From contig OZ251254.1 of NCBI GenBank assembly GCA_965240325.2, forward strand, positions 372,001 to 436,000: a stretch of 64,000 nt of DNA. Direction: 5' to 3'. This stretch comes from Rebecca billardiae RCC1528. Taxonomy: Eukaryota; Haptophyta. The notes under the pieces were generated by a model that saw nothing but the letters and a program-made list of their open reading frames with translations, ran no database searches and was not told the DNA's origin. The position numbers were made by a program, and so were the translations under genes. Shown piece by piece: positions 40,399 to 51,259 of this stretch (position 1 is the stretch's first letter; each line of letters starts with the position of its first letter).

Positions 40399-42951
40399 CT
40401 ACTTGCGCCCCATGTCGCACTCCTTGGCCATCGTCTGTGTGACCACCTTGGACGTGGCGTAGTCCTCCGTCGAGCCGCCGCCCTCCGCCTGCTCCTTCGC
40501 GATTTCTCCCTTGATCCACTCGTGCGTGCGCTGCAGCCCGTCGCGCAGCGGGATCGACGGTGCCCAGCCCAGCACCTGCTTGATGAGCGTGTTGTCCGAG
40601 TTGCGCCCGCGCACGCCCTCCGGGCCCGGGATGTGCTTGATCGGGATCTTCTTGCCGTCAAAGCCGAGCGCGATCGCCGCCATCTCGTTCATCGACACCA
40701 TCTCGTCGGAGCCGATGTTGAGCGGCTTGGCATAGTCGCTGACCATGAGGCGGATCACGCCCTGCGCGCGTGAGCGCGCGCGCGCGCGCGGGTGGGAGGG
40801 GGGTTGGGGGTGAGTGGGCAGCGTGCGGGGCGCGGCTCGGCAGCGGGCCTGGCTCTGACTGCGCGCGCGGCCGCACACGCAGCCGCGGGGCGCCGCGCTG
40901 ACGGCCCCGTGCCCCATCACCAGAACGGGGGCCGCGCAGCCGCCTGCGCGGCCCGCCCCACCGCCGGCGCGCGTGCGCGCCCTGCCTCTGCAGGCGCGGC
41001 CCGCGCCACCGCGTGCCCGCGCCACCGCGCCCGCGCGCCCGCACACGCCTCGACGCAGTCGTCGAGGGTTCGGCTTAGGGCTCGGGTGGGTTCGGGTTGG
41101 GGCCTCGCCACCGCGCGCGCGCACTCACCTCGACGCAGTCGTCGACGTAACAAAAGGAGCGAGTCTGCTTGCCGTTGCCCCACATCTCAAACTCGGTGGT
41201 GGCGGTGATCGCCTTGCGGCAGAAGGCGGCGGGCGCCTTCTCGCGCCCACCCTTCCACGTGCCCTGTTGAGCGGCAGCGGCAGCAGCAGCCGGGCGGCAG
41301 CAGCAGCCAAAAACGGGGAGAAGGGAAAAGAAGGGAAAAGGAAAATCCGTCAGAGCGCCCCCCCACCTGCAGCAGCGCCCGGCGCGCCCGGCGCGCCCAC
41401 TCCACACACACACAGAGACCGCGCACACACACACCGCAAACAGACACACGCGTGCGCGCAAGCACGCGCAAACACGCGCACTCAAAGCGCGCAAACGCAC
41501 GCGCAAACAACAAACAAACACGCCCCCGCGCGCGCGCGCGCGCGGGCAGCACCTGGGGTCCGTAAATGTTGTGGAAGCGCCCAATCCGGACCTCCATCCC
41601 GAAGTCCTGCATGTAGTGCATGAGCAGCTCCTCGGTGACGAGCTTCTCCAGGCCGTACGCGTCCTGCGGCTGCGCCGGCCACGCGTCGTCCTCCTTGAGC
41701 GCCGAGACGTTCTCCTGCGCAGCCAAGTCGAAGCCAAGTCGAAGCCGAATCGAAGACACGCAAGCCCCAGCACCAGCCGGGCGACGCGCCGCGCGCGGGG
41801 GCGCAGCGAGTGCGGGCGGGGAAGGGGCAGCACGGGTGAGCGCGGGCGCGTGGCACCGGGAGCCGCCCCCCACGCCGCGGAGCCCGCGCCGCCCGTCCCC
41901 GCCTGCCGCAGCACGCGCCGCCACGCCAGCAGTCGCCGCCCCTCCCTCGCCTCCGCAGCTTCTTTCTCCCTCCCTCCCCTCCGCAGCTTCTGAGTGCCGC
42001 GACGCGGGCAGCGCGCGGGCGTGCGAGAGCGCGCAGAGCGCCGGCGCACGGCGGCGCTCGGCGGCTCGAGGAGAGCCGGCGGGGCACGCCGCTCGCGCCA
42101 GCCGCGGCCCCGCGCCGCCGAGCGCCTCCGCACGGTCCGGGCCGCCAATGCCCGCCGCGCGTGCGCACGCCCCGCCACCCGCGGCACCGCGCCGCAGCGG
42201 CACCGCCGTGGGCGTGCCGCGGACAGCGTGGCTCGCGTCCTCTCCGCCGCCCCCGCCGCCACGGAGAGCCGGGCGCAGCGCGCGCACGCCCAGCCCCCAG
42301 GCCACCCCCGCCCCAAACCCAGTGGCCCAGCGTGTGCGGCTCACGACAGCGCGCGCGGCCCCAGCTGGGCGCGCGGCGGCGTGCAGCGTGGGCGGCGCAG
42401 AGGCCACATCCCTTGCCCGCAACCCACGCACCTCCGGAGGCCGCGCCCTCCCCTTCGCCCCCCACCCGACCCCCTCCACCGCCGCGCGTCCACCCGCCCT
42501 CGGCGCGGAGCGCGCGCGCGCTCGCGCACACCGTGAGCTGCTTGAACTCTGGGTAGATGCATGCTGACGAAGCGTACCAGAAGCGCTTGACGCCGGCGAG
42601 GCGCGCGGCCTCGGCCATGTTGAACGAGATCATCGTCGAGTTGTACAGGATCCGCGAGTGGTTCGACTGGATGAACCCCATCCCACCCATGTCCGCGGCG
42701 AGATTGAAGACCCAGTCGCAGCCGGCGACGGCGAGCTTGCAGTTCTCGACGTCGCGCAGGTCGACCTTGCAGAACTCGTCGCAGAAGTCGTCCTGCTCCA
42801 TGTACTCGTTCTCCTTCCAGTCCGCCGCGCGCACCCAGTGCCCCTCCGCCTTGAGCCGCTTCGCCAGGTGCGAGCCGATGAAGCCGCCGGCGCCCGCGAT
42901 GCAGATCTTCTTCACGTCGAATCCCTCCGTCAGCTTCGTGTTGCTCATCAT
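40399..42951 (-). CDS. GME: GDP-mannose 3,5-epimerase, 4 exons
   Basis: Converts GDP-D-mannose to GDP-L-galactose (and GDP-L-gulose), the branch step of plant/algal L-ascorbate synthesis and a source of L-galactose for glycans; cytosolic. Exons 42951-42532, 41714-41553, 41263-41129 and 40761-40399 give 359 residues, near the ~375 of plant enzymes. It is an extended SDR: GAGGFIGSH (20-28) binds NAD; SSACIYPEF holds the catalytic Cys131; DAYGLEKL gives the Tyr160/Lys164 pair. RIGRFHNIYGPQ|GTWKGGREKAPAAFCRKA, NIGSDEMVSMNEMA and HIPGPEGVRGRNSDN match plant GME almost word for word, and each crosses or lies next to a predicted junction, so splicing is secure. Intron 3 holds a repeat shared with 38.7 kb and a duplicated exon end. 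It is divergent from the histidine phosphatase. Confidence 0.96.
40860..41015 (-). repeat. Repeat in GME intron 3 (matches 38705-38925)
   Basis: Lies wholly within intron 3 (41128-40762), in gene-sense orientation relative to the intergenic copy. Confidence 0.8.
41048..41145 (-). repeat. 80-bp direct repeat spanning the exon 3 / intron 3 border of GME
   Basis: CCTCGACGCAGTCGTCGA occurs at 41048 and again at 41128 (plus strand). The 41128 copy is the last part of exon 3 with donor GAG|GTGAG; the 41048 copy lies in the intron, with GAG|GCGTG at the equivalent point. Degenerate TTAGGG-like sequence lies between them. Confidence 0.85.
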
Positions 42952-43386
42952 GATGGCGGGCGTCGCGCGGGCTCGAGGCTGTGGTGTGGAGGGGTGAGGG
43001 GGGAGGAGAGGGGCCGCGCGTGGGCGGGTGCCGCGCGCTGCGGGCGCCGTGGGCGCGCGCGCGCGCGCGCGGCGCGCATAATGACGGCGACCACGGCCAC
43101 GCACCGAAGCAGCGAGGCAGCAGGCCGGGCAACGCACGAAGCCCCGGCTGCCGATTTCCTGGTCGTCCGTCCACGCGCTCTGGGAAGGGCGAGCCTTCGC
43201 GCTTCCCAAGAGGGAACAGTCGAGAAGGCGGCGGCGTTGGGCCGGCGCCAGGGCTGCCGCAGCAAGACCACCCTTGGTTGTAGTGCCGCTCGGGAGGATG
43301 CCCGAAGATACCGCGCCAGATCGGGCGAATCAAGGCCGTTCGTCTACCCGCGATAGATAAGGCAGTGGCGGCAGCAGCAGCAGAGG
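42952..43386. promoter_or_regulatory. Divergent intergenic region between GME and the histidine phosphatase
   Basis: 435 bp between two divergent ATGs. It contains a purine/pyrimidine alternation (GCGCGCGCGCGC) near 43055-43075 and a less GC-rich central part. The promoter role is inferred from position only. Confidence 0.4.
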
Positions 43387-44199
43387 ATGGCGCCCGCTGA
43401 CGGCCCCACGAGCACCGCCGCGATCGAGGCGCAGCAGCACCTGGACAGGCTGCGCAGCCTCGGCCTGCTCGAGCGCGCGCACACGCCCGCCGTGCGCCTC
43501 CTCGACGCCGACGCGCCCGAGCCCGACGGCTGCCGCACGCTCACCCTCCACCTCGTGCGGCACGGCCAGGGTTTCCACAATCTGCTCGGCGACGAGTACC
43601 GCCAGCGCGGCGTGCACTTCTCGTCGACGGGCGACGACTTCTCGGAGAACAACCCGTACCGTCGGCCTGAGCTGCTCGATCCGCCACTCACCGCCATCGG
43701 GCGCAAGCAGGCGCGCGCGCTGCAGTCGCACACGCGCACGCTCGGCACGCAGGCGGTCGTCGTCAGCCCGCTGGCGCGCGCCGCCAGCACCGCGCTCCTC
43801 GCGTTCGCGCATCTCGTGGGCACGAGCGTGCCGTTCCTCGCGCGGGAGGAGGCGCGTGAGCAGGCGGGCGTGCACACGTGCGACCAGCGCAACGACCTCG
43901 CCGACATCGCCATCGACTTCCCAACGGTCGACCTGGGCGCTCTGAGCTCGGAGTCGGACCCGCTGTGGCACGACACGCGGCGCGAGCCCCCGGAGGAGGT
44001 GTGCGCGCGCGCGCACGCGCTGCTGCTGTGGCTGCGCGCGCGGCCCGAGTCCGAGCTCGCCGTCGTCACGCACTCCGCGTTCCTCTTCGTCCTGCTCAAC
44101 GCCGTCGTCCAGTCGGGCAGCGTCCCTCCGGGCGAGGGCGTGCGCGCGTGGTTCGCCACGGGCGAGCTGCGCACCGTCCGGCTGGCCATCAGCCTCTGA
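43387..44199 (+). CDS. Histidine phosphatase (phosphoglycerate-mutase-like) family protein
   Basis: Predicted 270 residues, one exon. The catalytic RHG is clear in LTLHLVRHGQGFHNLLGDEY (about 52-71), where the His becomes phosphorylated. PLTAIGRKQARAL (about 101-113) and VVVSPLARAASTALLAF give the second conserved Arg, and LAVVTHSAFLFVLLNAV (about 222-238) gives the second catalytic His. These place it in branch 1 with small-molecule or sugar-phosphate phosphatases and mutases of the eukaryotic YAL/GPM-like subgroup (DPPLTxxGxxQA with HNxxG). The substrate cannot be told. No targeting signal is evident; probably cytosolic. A CTCTGAGAGCC...GGACTCCCTCAGAG inverted repeat just after the stop (about 44194-44220) could form a 3' stem. 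Confidence 0.88.
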   Translation: MAPADGPTSTAAIEAQQHLDRLRSLGLLERAHTPAVRLLDADAPEPDGCRTLTLHLVRHGQGFHNLLGDEYRQRGVHFSSTGDDFSENNPYRRPELLDPPLTAIGRKQARALQSHTRTLGTQAVVVSPLARAASTALLAFAHLVGTSVPFLAREEAREQAGVHTCDQRNDLADIAIDFPTVDLGALSSESDPLWHDTRREPPEEVCARAHALLLWLRARPESELAVVTHSAFLFVLLNAVVQSGSVPPGEGVRAWFATGELRTVRLAISL

Positions 44200-45507
44200 G
44201 AGCCGGACTCCCTCAGAGGGCCCGTGCCGGACGGTGCAGGCCATTGGCCTCTGATGGAGCCGGCGGCGCAGGGCACGCGGCCGCTGGGGGCGCTCGGGGC
44301 CTGCACGTCGGCCATGTACACCAGGTGGGTGCACGCGCGCGCTCGAGGCGTCGGGGCGGGCTCGCGCTGCGCGGCGGCCGGGCGCGCGCGGGACGGGGCC
44401 GCGCCGCGCGCGCGTCGCCGCGCGGCACTCTCTCCGCCAAGCAGCGAGCAGCACCGGACGCGAGGTGGCTTATCGCCTGGGCCCACAGAGCCGCTGCTGG
44501 CCATGTGGCCGGCTGCGGCTCGACGCGAGTGGGTGCGGGTTTAAAGGCCTCGCCACAGCATGCACGCACCGATGCGGCGAGCCGGGATTTGAGGCTGGCG
44601 GCGGCGCAGCGTGCCGCCAGCCCTGAACGCCGGCGCGACAGCTTACGCTAATGTACGCACGGCACCTGCTAGGGCGCGCGGCCGGGCGCGCCGGGCGCGC
44701 GGGCACCCCCGACAGCCCCCCCGTGCCGCCAGCAGGCACAGGCACTTCACGCTGACGGCCTGCTACTGACGCCCTAGCGTGTCGCGCCGCTGACGCCGCC
44801 GCCACTCACGCCGAGCAGGCCGCGCCCGGCACTCCGCCGGGGTCAATCGGCAGGTGGCCGCGCGCCGCTGCGGCCGCGCCGCATGCACCCGGTCGTATCC
44901 GCTGGCCGACTAGCACCGGTCCGGCGGACGGCCTCGGTCAGCCCACTGCCCCACTGGCACTCCGCAGTCAGTCACCAGGCGCTCCGCGCCAGACGGCCGC
45001 CACGCGGCCACTCGGATCAGTGATGAGTATTGAGTGAGACTGTGAGTGCCGATGTTGGCCGGCGCCGATCCGCCCCGATGGCGCCGTGACGGAGTCGTAC
45101 TCGACTGACTTGCTGCGGCCCGTGGCAGAGTATAATTGACAGGCGCGAGCGCTGACACATCAGCAGACAGAGCAGTTTATAATAGACTTTATAGTGTCGT
45201 GATGACCGTATAGTACTCCGGACTACTCCGCGGGCGCGCAGGCGGGTCGGATCGCGGCCACTCTGACTCACTTAAGTCGCCGGTCGTGTCGACCGCGCTC
45301 GGGCCCCGGCAACATCTGCCCGGCAGTGGCAACGCGGTGGCGCCAGCTCGTCGGCTCGCTGCTACTAGGCCTCGGTCTCAGAAGGTGCGATCACGTCGCT
45401 GGGGAGGCGGGGGACGTGGACCGCCCGACTCAAAGCGTCGACCAATCCGGCAACCGGCGACGTCTGGCCGTGGCACGGGCTTGGCGCCTTGCCGATGGCG
45501 CGTTCTG
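44200..45507. other. Intergenic, no gene seen
   Basis: GC-rich to about 44900, then mixed. Frames antisense and downstream of the phosphatase are Arg/Ala-rich shadows. No repeats of note or RNA genes recognised. Confidence 0.5.
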
Positions 45508-45633
45508 CTTTCAGCAGCTCCACGTTGACGGTCTACCACCACGCCGTGCGGATGGCAGAGGCACGCGTGCAGCGAGGAGTCGGCACCCTGAAGCAGATGA
45601 CGTCCGGGACGAGGCTGCGCCTGGTGCGCGCAC

Positions 45634-45825
45634 TCAGTGCTTGGCGCCGCCGCCCTTCTTGCCGTGCTTCTTCTCCTCGTGCGGCTCGCCCTTGCCTTTG
45701 GTGCTCTCGGCGCCGCCGCCCTTCTTGCCGTGCTTCTTCTCCTCATGCCGCTCGCCCTTGCCGTTGGTGCTCTCGGCGTTCTTGTCCCTGCCCTTGCCCT
45801 TGCCGGCGTCGCCCTTCTTCGGCAT
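45634..45825 (-). CDS. Small Lys/His/Gly-rich repeat protein A
   Basis: Predicted 63 residues from ATG 45825: MPKKGDAGKGKGRDKNAEST followed by two repeats of the type KGE(R/P)HEEKKHGKKGGGA, ending in KH. It is strongly basic and disordered, lacks hydrophobic residues and is reminiscent of histone-H1-like tails or hydrophilic stress proteins, though I recognise no family. The paralogue at 46232 shares the start (MPK), the repeat unit and the exact C-terminus GKKGGGAKH, while the number and arrangement of repeats differ. Conservation of the frame between diverged copies supports real coding. An upstream in-frame extension to 45948 also exists but is not shared. Confidence 0.65.
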   Translation of the reverse strand: MPKKGDAGKGKGRDKNAESTNGKGERHEEKKHGKKGGGAESTKGKGEPHEEKKHGKKGGGAKH

Positions 45826-46231
45826 GAGTTGGTGGTGTGGTGGACGGGCGGTGCCGCTACTTTTCTCTGCGCTGGCTGCCTGGCTCCGACCAGGGCGGGC
45901 TCCCCTTGCTCGACCGAGGAGTGGCGCAGGGGAACAGAGGAATCCCAACCGAAAGACCTATGCCTAATACTTGTAGAAGGAAACACGAAGCCTGCGCTGA
46001 AACTTCATTCAACTTCGTGTCACACGTATTGTGACCAGGTGACATCATTCCTCGCCAGCCTTGCCACACAATTCGCCACTCGGCTGTTCCGGCACCAATC
46101 AAAGCTTGCAATCAAACTTTTGCACGTGACGAATTATTGGGTGCCTCCCGGGAGGCAAACCTCGGCTCTTCGTGACACCGCTTGTGCCGCCCCGACCCGC
46201 CCTCCCCCACTACTCCACCGCCGACCTCCTC

Positions 46232-46417
46232 ATGCCGAAGAGGGACCAGAACAAAGGCAAGGGCGAGCCGCATGCGGAGAAGAATCACGGCAAGGGCGAG
46301 CTGCACGAGGAGAAGAAGCACGGCAAGGGCGAGCCGCATGAGGAAAAGAAGCACGGCAAGGGCGAGCCACACGAGGAGAAGAAGCACGGCAAGAAGGGCG
46401 GCGGCGCCAAGCACTGA
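46232..46417 (+). CDS. Small Lys/His/Gly-rich repeat protein B
   Basis: Predicted 61 residues from ATG 46232: MPKRDQNKGKGEPHAEKNH then repeats GKGE(L/P)HEEKKH (three) and the terminal GKKGGGAKH. Paralogue of the divergent gene at 45634-45825. Relative to A it lacks the GKKGGGAEST linker between repeats and has one extra short repeat, so the copies have changed by in-frame repeat gain and loss. Function unknown; nuclear or nucleic-acid binding is only a guess from charge. Confidence 0.65.
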   Translation: MPKRDQNKGKGEPHAEKNHGKGELHEEKKHGKGEPHEEKKHGKGEPHEEKKHGKKGGGAKH

Positions 46418-47044
46418 GTGCGCCCACCAGGCGAAGCCTCGTCCCGAACGTCATCTGCTTCAGGGTGCCGACTCCTCGCTGTACGCGTGCCTCTGCCATC
46501 CGCACGGCGTGGTGGTAGACCGTCAACGTGGAGCCGCTGAAGCACTACTCACAAGCCAGCCATGCCTCTGTCCGGACTACCGCGCCTCCACTCTCCAGTC
46601 CTACCTGGCCGGCCAGACGAATCGACTCGGTCGCCCAGCCAGAACGGCCGCGGGCGTGGGCCGGGGTGGTGCGCGTGGCCGAGGGGGCAGACGTAAGATG
46701 ACACGAATGCGGACGACTGACGACGCCGCGGGCGCGATCGAATGCTGGTGGCGGCGCCATGTTCGCGTGCGCGTCGGGCCGGCCATGAACACGACCGCCG
46801 GCACGATCGGGAAGTTCTCGGCGCCGCGCGGTCCGAGTGGCGGAGTCCACGATGTGATGTCATGCGACTCACGTGGGCGGGTCCGAGCTCACATCAGCTG
46901 GCGCAGTCGGACTGATTCAGACGCGAGTGGCTCGACACTGACAAGTACCGACGAGTATCGGGCCGGGCCCGCGCTACACTGGTACGGTTCAGCGAGTAGT
47001 AGTTGCCAGACCGTGCCGGACCGCTAGCTAAGCTATACTCAGGA

Positions 47045-47203
<159 letters not shown>

Positions 47204-47483
47204 TCAATGACAATGATGCCGTAGGTGACGACGGGCCGGCGACGGCTAGCGTCCCGCGCTGTCAGATCGTCGCCGACCGGTGCCGGGCAGCCGGCGGCCC
47301 GGCCGGGGCCTCGCGGGCGGTAATAAACGCCGCGCAGCCGACTTTAGCTATACTGAAAGTACCGTGGCGGGTGTCACCGGCGCCCGGTCGCAGTCAGCAC
47401 GACTGCAAAGTGGCGCGCAGACGCGATATTAGCGCGCAGTACCGCTGCTCATGTAATTAAGCGCATATCAGCGTACTGCCGTA

Positions 47484-47692
<209 letters not shown>

Positions 47693-50116
47693 CACATGCA
47701 CATATCAGTGACAGTGTCCACACGGCACAATAAGTACTCAGACAATCTCTCTCTCTCTCTCTTTCTCTCTCTCGCCTGCCTACGCTGTCGTGTGCGTCTC
47801 TTATTCTTAGTAGTAAACTGTATATATCGTCTACAGGGTCCGCCCAACAATTTCAGTTCGGACACTGATTATTTATTTGCTGATGATGACTAATAAGCTA
47901 CTTCTGCTGACGATGAGATGGGTCAGAGGCTCACAAGTCACAGTAACGCCATGGACCTTACTCCTGAGCTCGGATGACGACAGGAAGTGATTGCAGCGAG
48001 CAGCGGCGCGCTCCGTGCGTGTGGCCAGTTCTGGCTAGTGGATGTACAGCTCAACCGACTTGCGGCCTTGTCACTGAACAGGTCCACGGAGCCCCCGTAA
48101 GTGGCATGCATGCTACTGCTGAAATTCGTATCTGGCGCACGGCCTTGCAAGTTGCATTTGACGGCGGGCGGGTTGGTGCGCGCATTGGTGGGCCTCCAAG
48201 GTTCGCTGCGGGTACGTGGTAGTGGCGCCGAGTGTAGTACTGACTGACGGTGTAGCCCTTGCTGCCTGCACGGCCAGAGCCACGACGATCGACTGGCTCA
48301 GTGCGGCAGCTGATGAGTGATGTGCATGCACTGATAAAGAGATCATCGAGGTGTGCATTTTGTCCGACCCTGCCGGCTTATGCTACTAGTGGCCGAGTAT
48401 CGGTACAGATATGCTGCGGCGCAGAAGCTGACCACACGGCTGCTTCATGGCCCTCACGACCGCCAGCCTTGTGCCGACTCACGCCGACTGTCCGAAGGAC
48501 CCAGAGGGGTGCTCAACGCGAGGGGTGCTCAACGCGACGAGCTATATCTGCCGCCCGCGGCTATGCGCGGTCTCAGATAGACCGCCCGATGAGATGCACT
48601 CACCGGTCCACGCCGACTGCCCGTGTGAGCTGGCCGCTCCTCGGCCCCGCGCGGCGCGCGCAAGGCGGAGCAGGTCACAAGTGCCAGCTACGGGCCTGTA
48701 CGGCTGAGCTGCTGCCCAATAATATATATATATATGTATATATAGTGTCGTCCGATCCAGCGGGCGAAGCGCACCCTGGACGACGCCGCAGCGCCAGCCG
48801 CCGCCAGCCAGCCAGCTATGGCTCGAGCGGCAAGCGCGTCCGCGACAGCGCCCGGGGAGCAGCACGGGGCAGGCTCGACCAGCTGCTACAAGCGGCCGAG
48901 ACTGCCAGCTGACATCCGCCGGACCTGCACTTTCGCCCTCGCTCGGGGCACAGCAGGTCCATGCGAGCCGCGCAGCGCGGGTGGCGGATCGCGCTTCAGC
49001 ATCAGCTCAAGGCCGCGCTGAAGCTTTATACTATCGCGGTGCAGGCTATGCAGTCAGCCACCAACGCGCGCCAGCTTCGTGTCGACGATCCGGGCGGGCA
49101 ATGCATGCCGCCGACGACGAATCAGTGATGAGACCCGCGTCCGCGGTCCTACCGCCTGAGTCCCAGAGTGTGTGAATTTGAAATCGCAGCATATACGCAT
49201 ATATAGCTAGCGACGAATGATGACGACATTATGGCCCGCGGTGCAGGGCGGAGCGCGCAGCGTGGAGCCCGCACCAGCGGGCCCGAACCACGTTTCAAAA
49301 AGATCTTTGATCAAGAAAAAAGGGACGGGGGGCGGCGGGAAAAAAGGGACGGGGGGCGATTTTTAGGGCTGGCGGAGACCGAGTTTCGAGTTTTTGAGAT
49401 CGCATAGAGAGGTCTATTAGGCCGAAAAAGAGCGCGCCCAGCTGATTCCCTTCAGTAAAGTGCGATCTGGACGTCAGCTGGACGTGACATTAGTGTAACG
49501 GTTCGTTACGAGCGAATCGTACTCGTCTTCCCGGGTCGCGTGACGTCCGGACTGGGCCACATCCGGATCGTCGGAGGTGACGTGCCCCGGCACGATGGGC
49601 GATGGCGGATATGCGGGACGGCGCCTGCACGTGCCTCCGGACCCGCCTCCCGCTTGCTGCTCACGCAGTCAGCTGCGACCGTGGCGCATGATCGCAGAAG
49701 CAGTGCCGGCAGTACGGCCTGCATCAGCTAGTGCCGCGCCGTCGTGGCGCGCGCGGTACGGTTGCGCGTTTGCAGCGCTCGCCGCCGTCGGCGACGGCAC
49801 GCGCGTGCGGCTCAGGTGTGTCAAATGCGGTCTCGTCGGCGCGCTTTCGCCTGCCACCTCGTGCACCCGTGCCGCCAGTTTCATCGTCTTCATGAGGACT
49901 GCTGCTGCTGTCGCCATCCGCTCTCCATCACCCCGAGTCGCCGGTCGCGCGGCGCGCGCGGTAGGCACTAGGCAGGGCGTACGGTCACTCACCCGTGCAA
50001 CGGGTCAAGTGGCCAGAGTACGTCTGGTCGTTGGCTGGCACGGGCCGCAGCGCTAAAGCACCCTGCTGTCACACCCGACTCCTTCAGTACTCCGAGCTCC
50101 GCGGCACGACTCACTC

Positions 50117-50270
50117 GGCACGATCGCGGACGGGTCGGATCCGAGCTGATCAGCCAGAGTTGGACCGACAGTTTGGCAGCTACTAGTAGTAATTCCGATG
50201 CCGATGGCACGATCGCGGACGGGTCGGATCCGAGCTGATCAGCCAGTTGGACATTTGGCAGCTAGTTGTC
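50117..50270 (+). repeat. 89-bp direct repeat, two copies
   Basis: GGCACGATCGCGGACGGGTC and the following ~45 bp occur at 50117 and 50206; the rest of the unit is similar with small indels (TTGGAC...TTTGGCAGCTA). Confidence 0.9.
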
Positions 50271-50645
50271 AGACGGACGTCCGATTTGACGACCGGTGCC
50301 GGGTGCGGTCTCAGGTCCGCTGCTGTGATTGTGTGAAGTGTGAATGAGTCTCGCGGTCGCGCAGGCAGGGCGACGGTCGGACTAATATAGCTTCAGTCAT
50401 CTCAGAACCGACTTCAACTGGCGAACTGCCACTACGGCGGAGAGCCGCGATTGCACGGCCACCGCGGGCCCTCAACTGCGTTGATTCTATGCAGAAAAGG
50501 ACCGCGGAACGCGGTCATATATTAACGACGTGGTATGCAACGGGCAGGCGTCAGAGTCAGCAAGCTGTAGCAGCAGATCGAGCAGCAGAGACAAACACCA
50601 GGATCAGCGCTCCTCGCCGTCGTCCCCCCCCCTCATAGTCGCCCA

Positions 50646-50945
50646 TCACTCCATCGCCGAGCGGAAGCTCGACGCACCGTCTGGCGTCGACGCGCACGCG
50701 CCACCGCGGTGGTCGCGGTGCCACGCGTCGTCAGCCGTCGTCTCGAAGTAGTCGTCGTATGCAGCGCCCCCGCGGGCGCGTGCCCCCGGGCGCACGTGCG
50801 CCATGCGCGCGCGGGCGATGAGCATCTTGGCCTGGCCACGCAGGCAGCGCATGCCCAGCTCGCGCCGCATGGTGCCGAGCAGCGCGCGCTCGGCGGCGGG
50901 GCGCGAGGGCGCGCTGAGGCGCGCGCGCCACGTGTCCCGCCCCAT
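50646..50945 (-). CDS. Hypothetical small protein
   Basis: Predicted 99 residues from ATG 50945; the frame extends upstream in a protein-like way (RVERGLVDLTLKKIAK) without an ATG before the AT-rich region at 51000, so an unusual start or a missing upstream exon is possible. The middle is helical and basic (MRRELGMRCLRGQAKMLIAR), the end is AYDDYFETTADDAWHRDHRG. No family recognised. The TATA-rich stretch at 51005-51055 just upstream is a plausible promoter. Confidence 0.4.
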   Translation of the reverse strand: MGRDTWRARLSAPSRPAAERALLGTMRRELGMRCLRGQAKMLIARARMAHVRPGARARGGAAYDDYFETTADDAWHRDHRGGACASTPDGASSFRSAME

Positions 50946-51259
50946 CTTGGCGATCTTCTTGAGGGTGAGGTCCACCAATCCGCGCTCCACTCGCCGAACG
51001 CCCCCACTATAATAATATATACAATTAAAATAATATATATATAATAATAATAATAGAATGCTGATGGAGACCGGCCGCGTATATCATCATATCAGCATCA
51101 GTAGCGCGTATCATCCGGCCATCATGCATGCAGTGGCATGCGCAGCAGCTGCTACTTCTCAGATAGCGCAGTCCGCGCCGCGCCGCCGCCGGCCCGTCAC
51201 CGTGGGCGCCGCCGGCCGGGCCGGACGTGACAGAGCACAGGCGGCGGCGACCATCGTCG

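Larger units (their letters stand above)
45508..46543. repeat. Inverted duplication containing a divergent pair of small genes
   Basis: Outer arms of roughly 320 bp (about 45508-45830 and 46226-46543) are inverted copies at about 90% identity in the 3' flank (for example CCACGTTGACGGTCTACCAC), with more divergence in the repeat-bearing coding part. Homology fades in the ~400-bp centre. Unlike the two fold-back elements, no 5-bp flanking duplication is apparent, so this looks like an inverted gene duplication. Confidence 0.8.

Noticed and set aside
45508-46543. Inverted small-gene pair as a third member of the fold-back element family
   Set aside because: No shared end sequence, no 5-bp flanking duplication and lower, patchy arm identity; better read as an inverted gene duplication.
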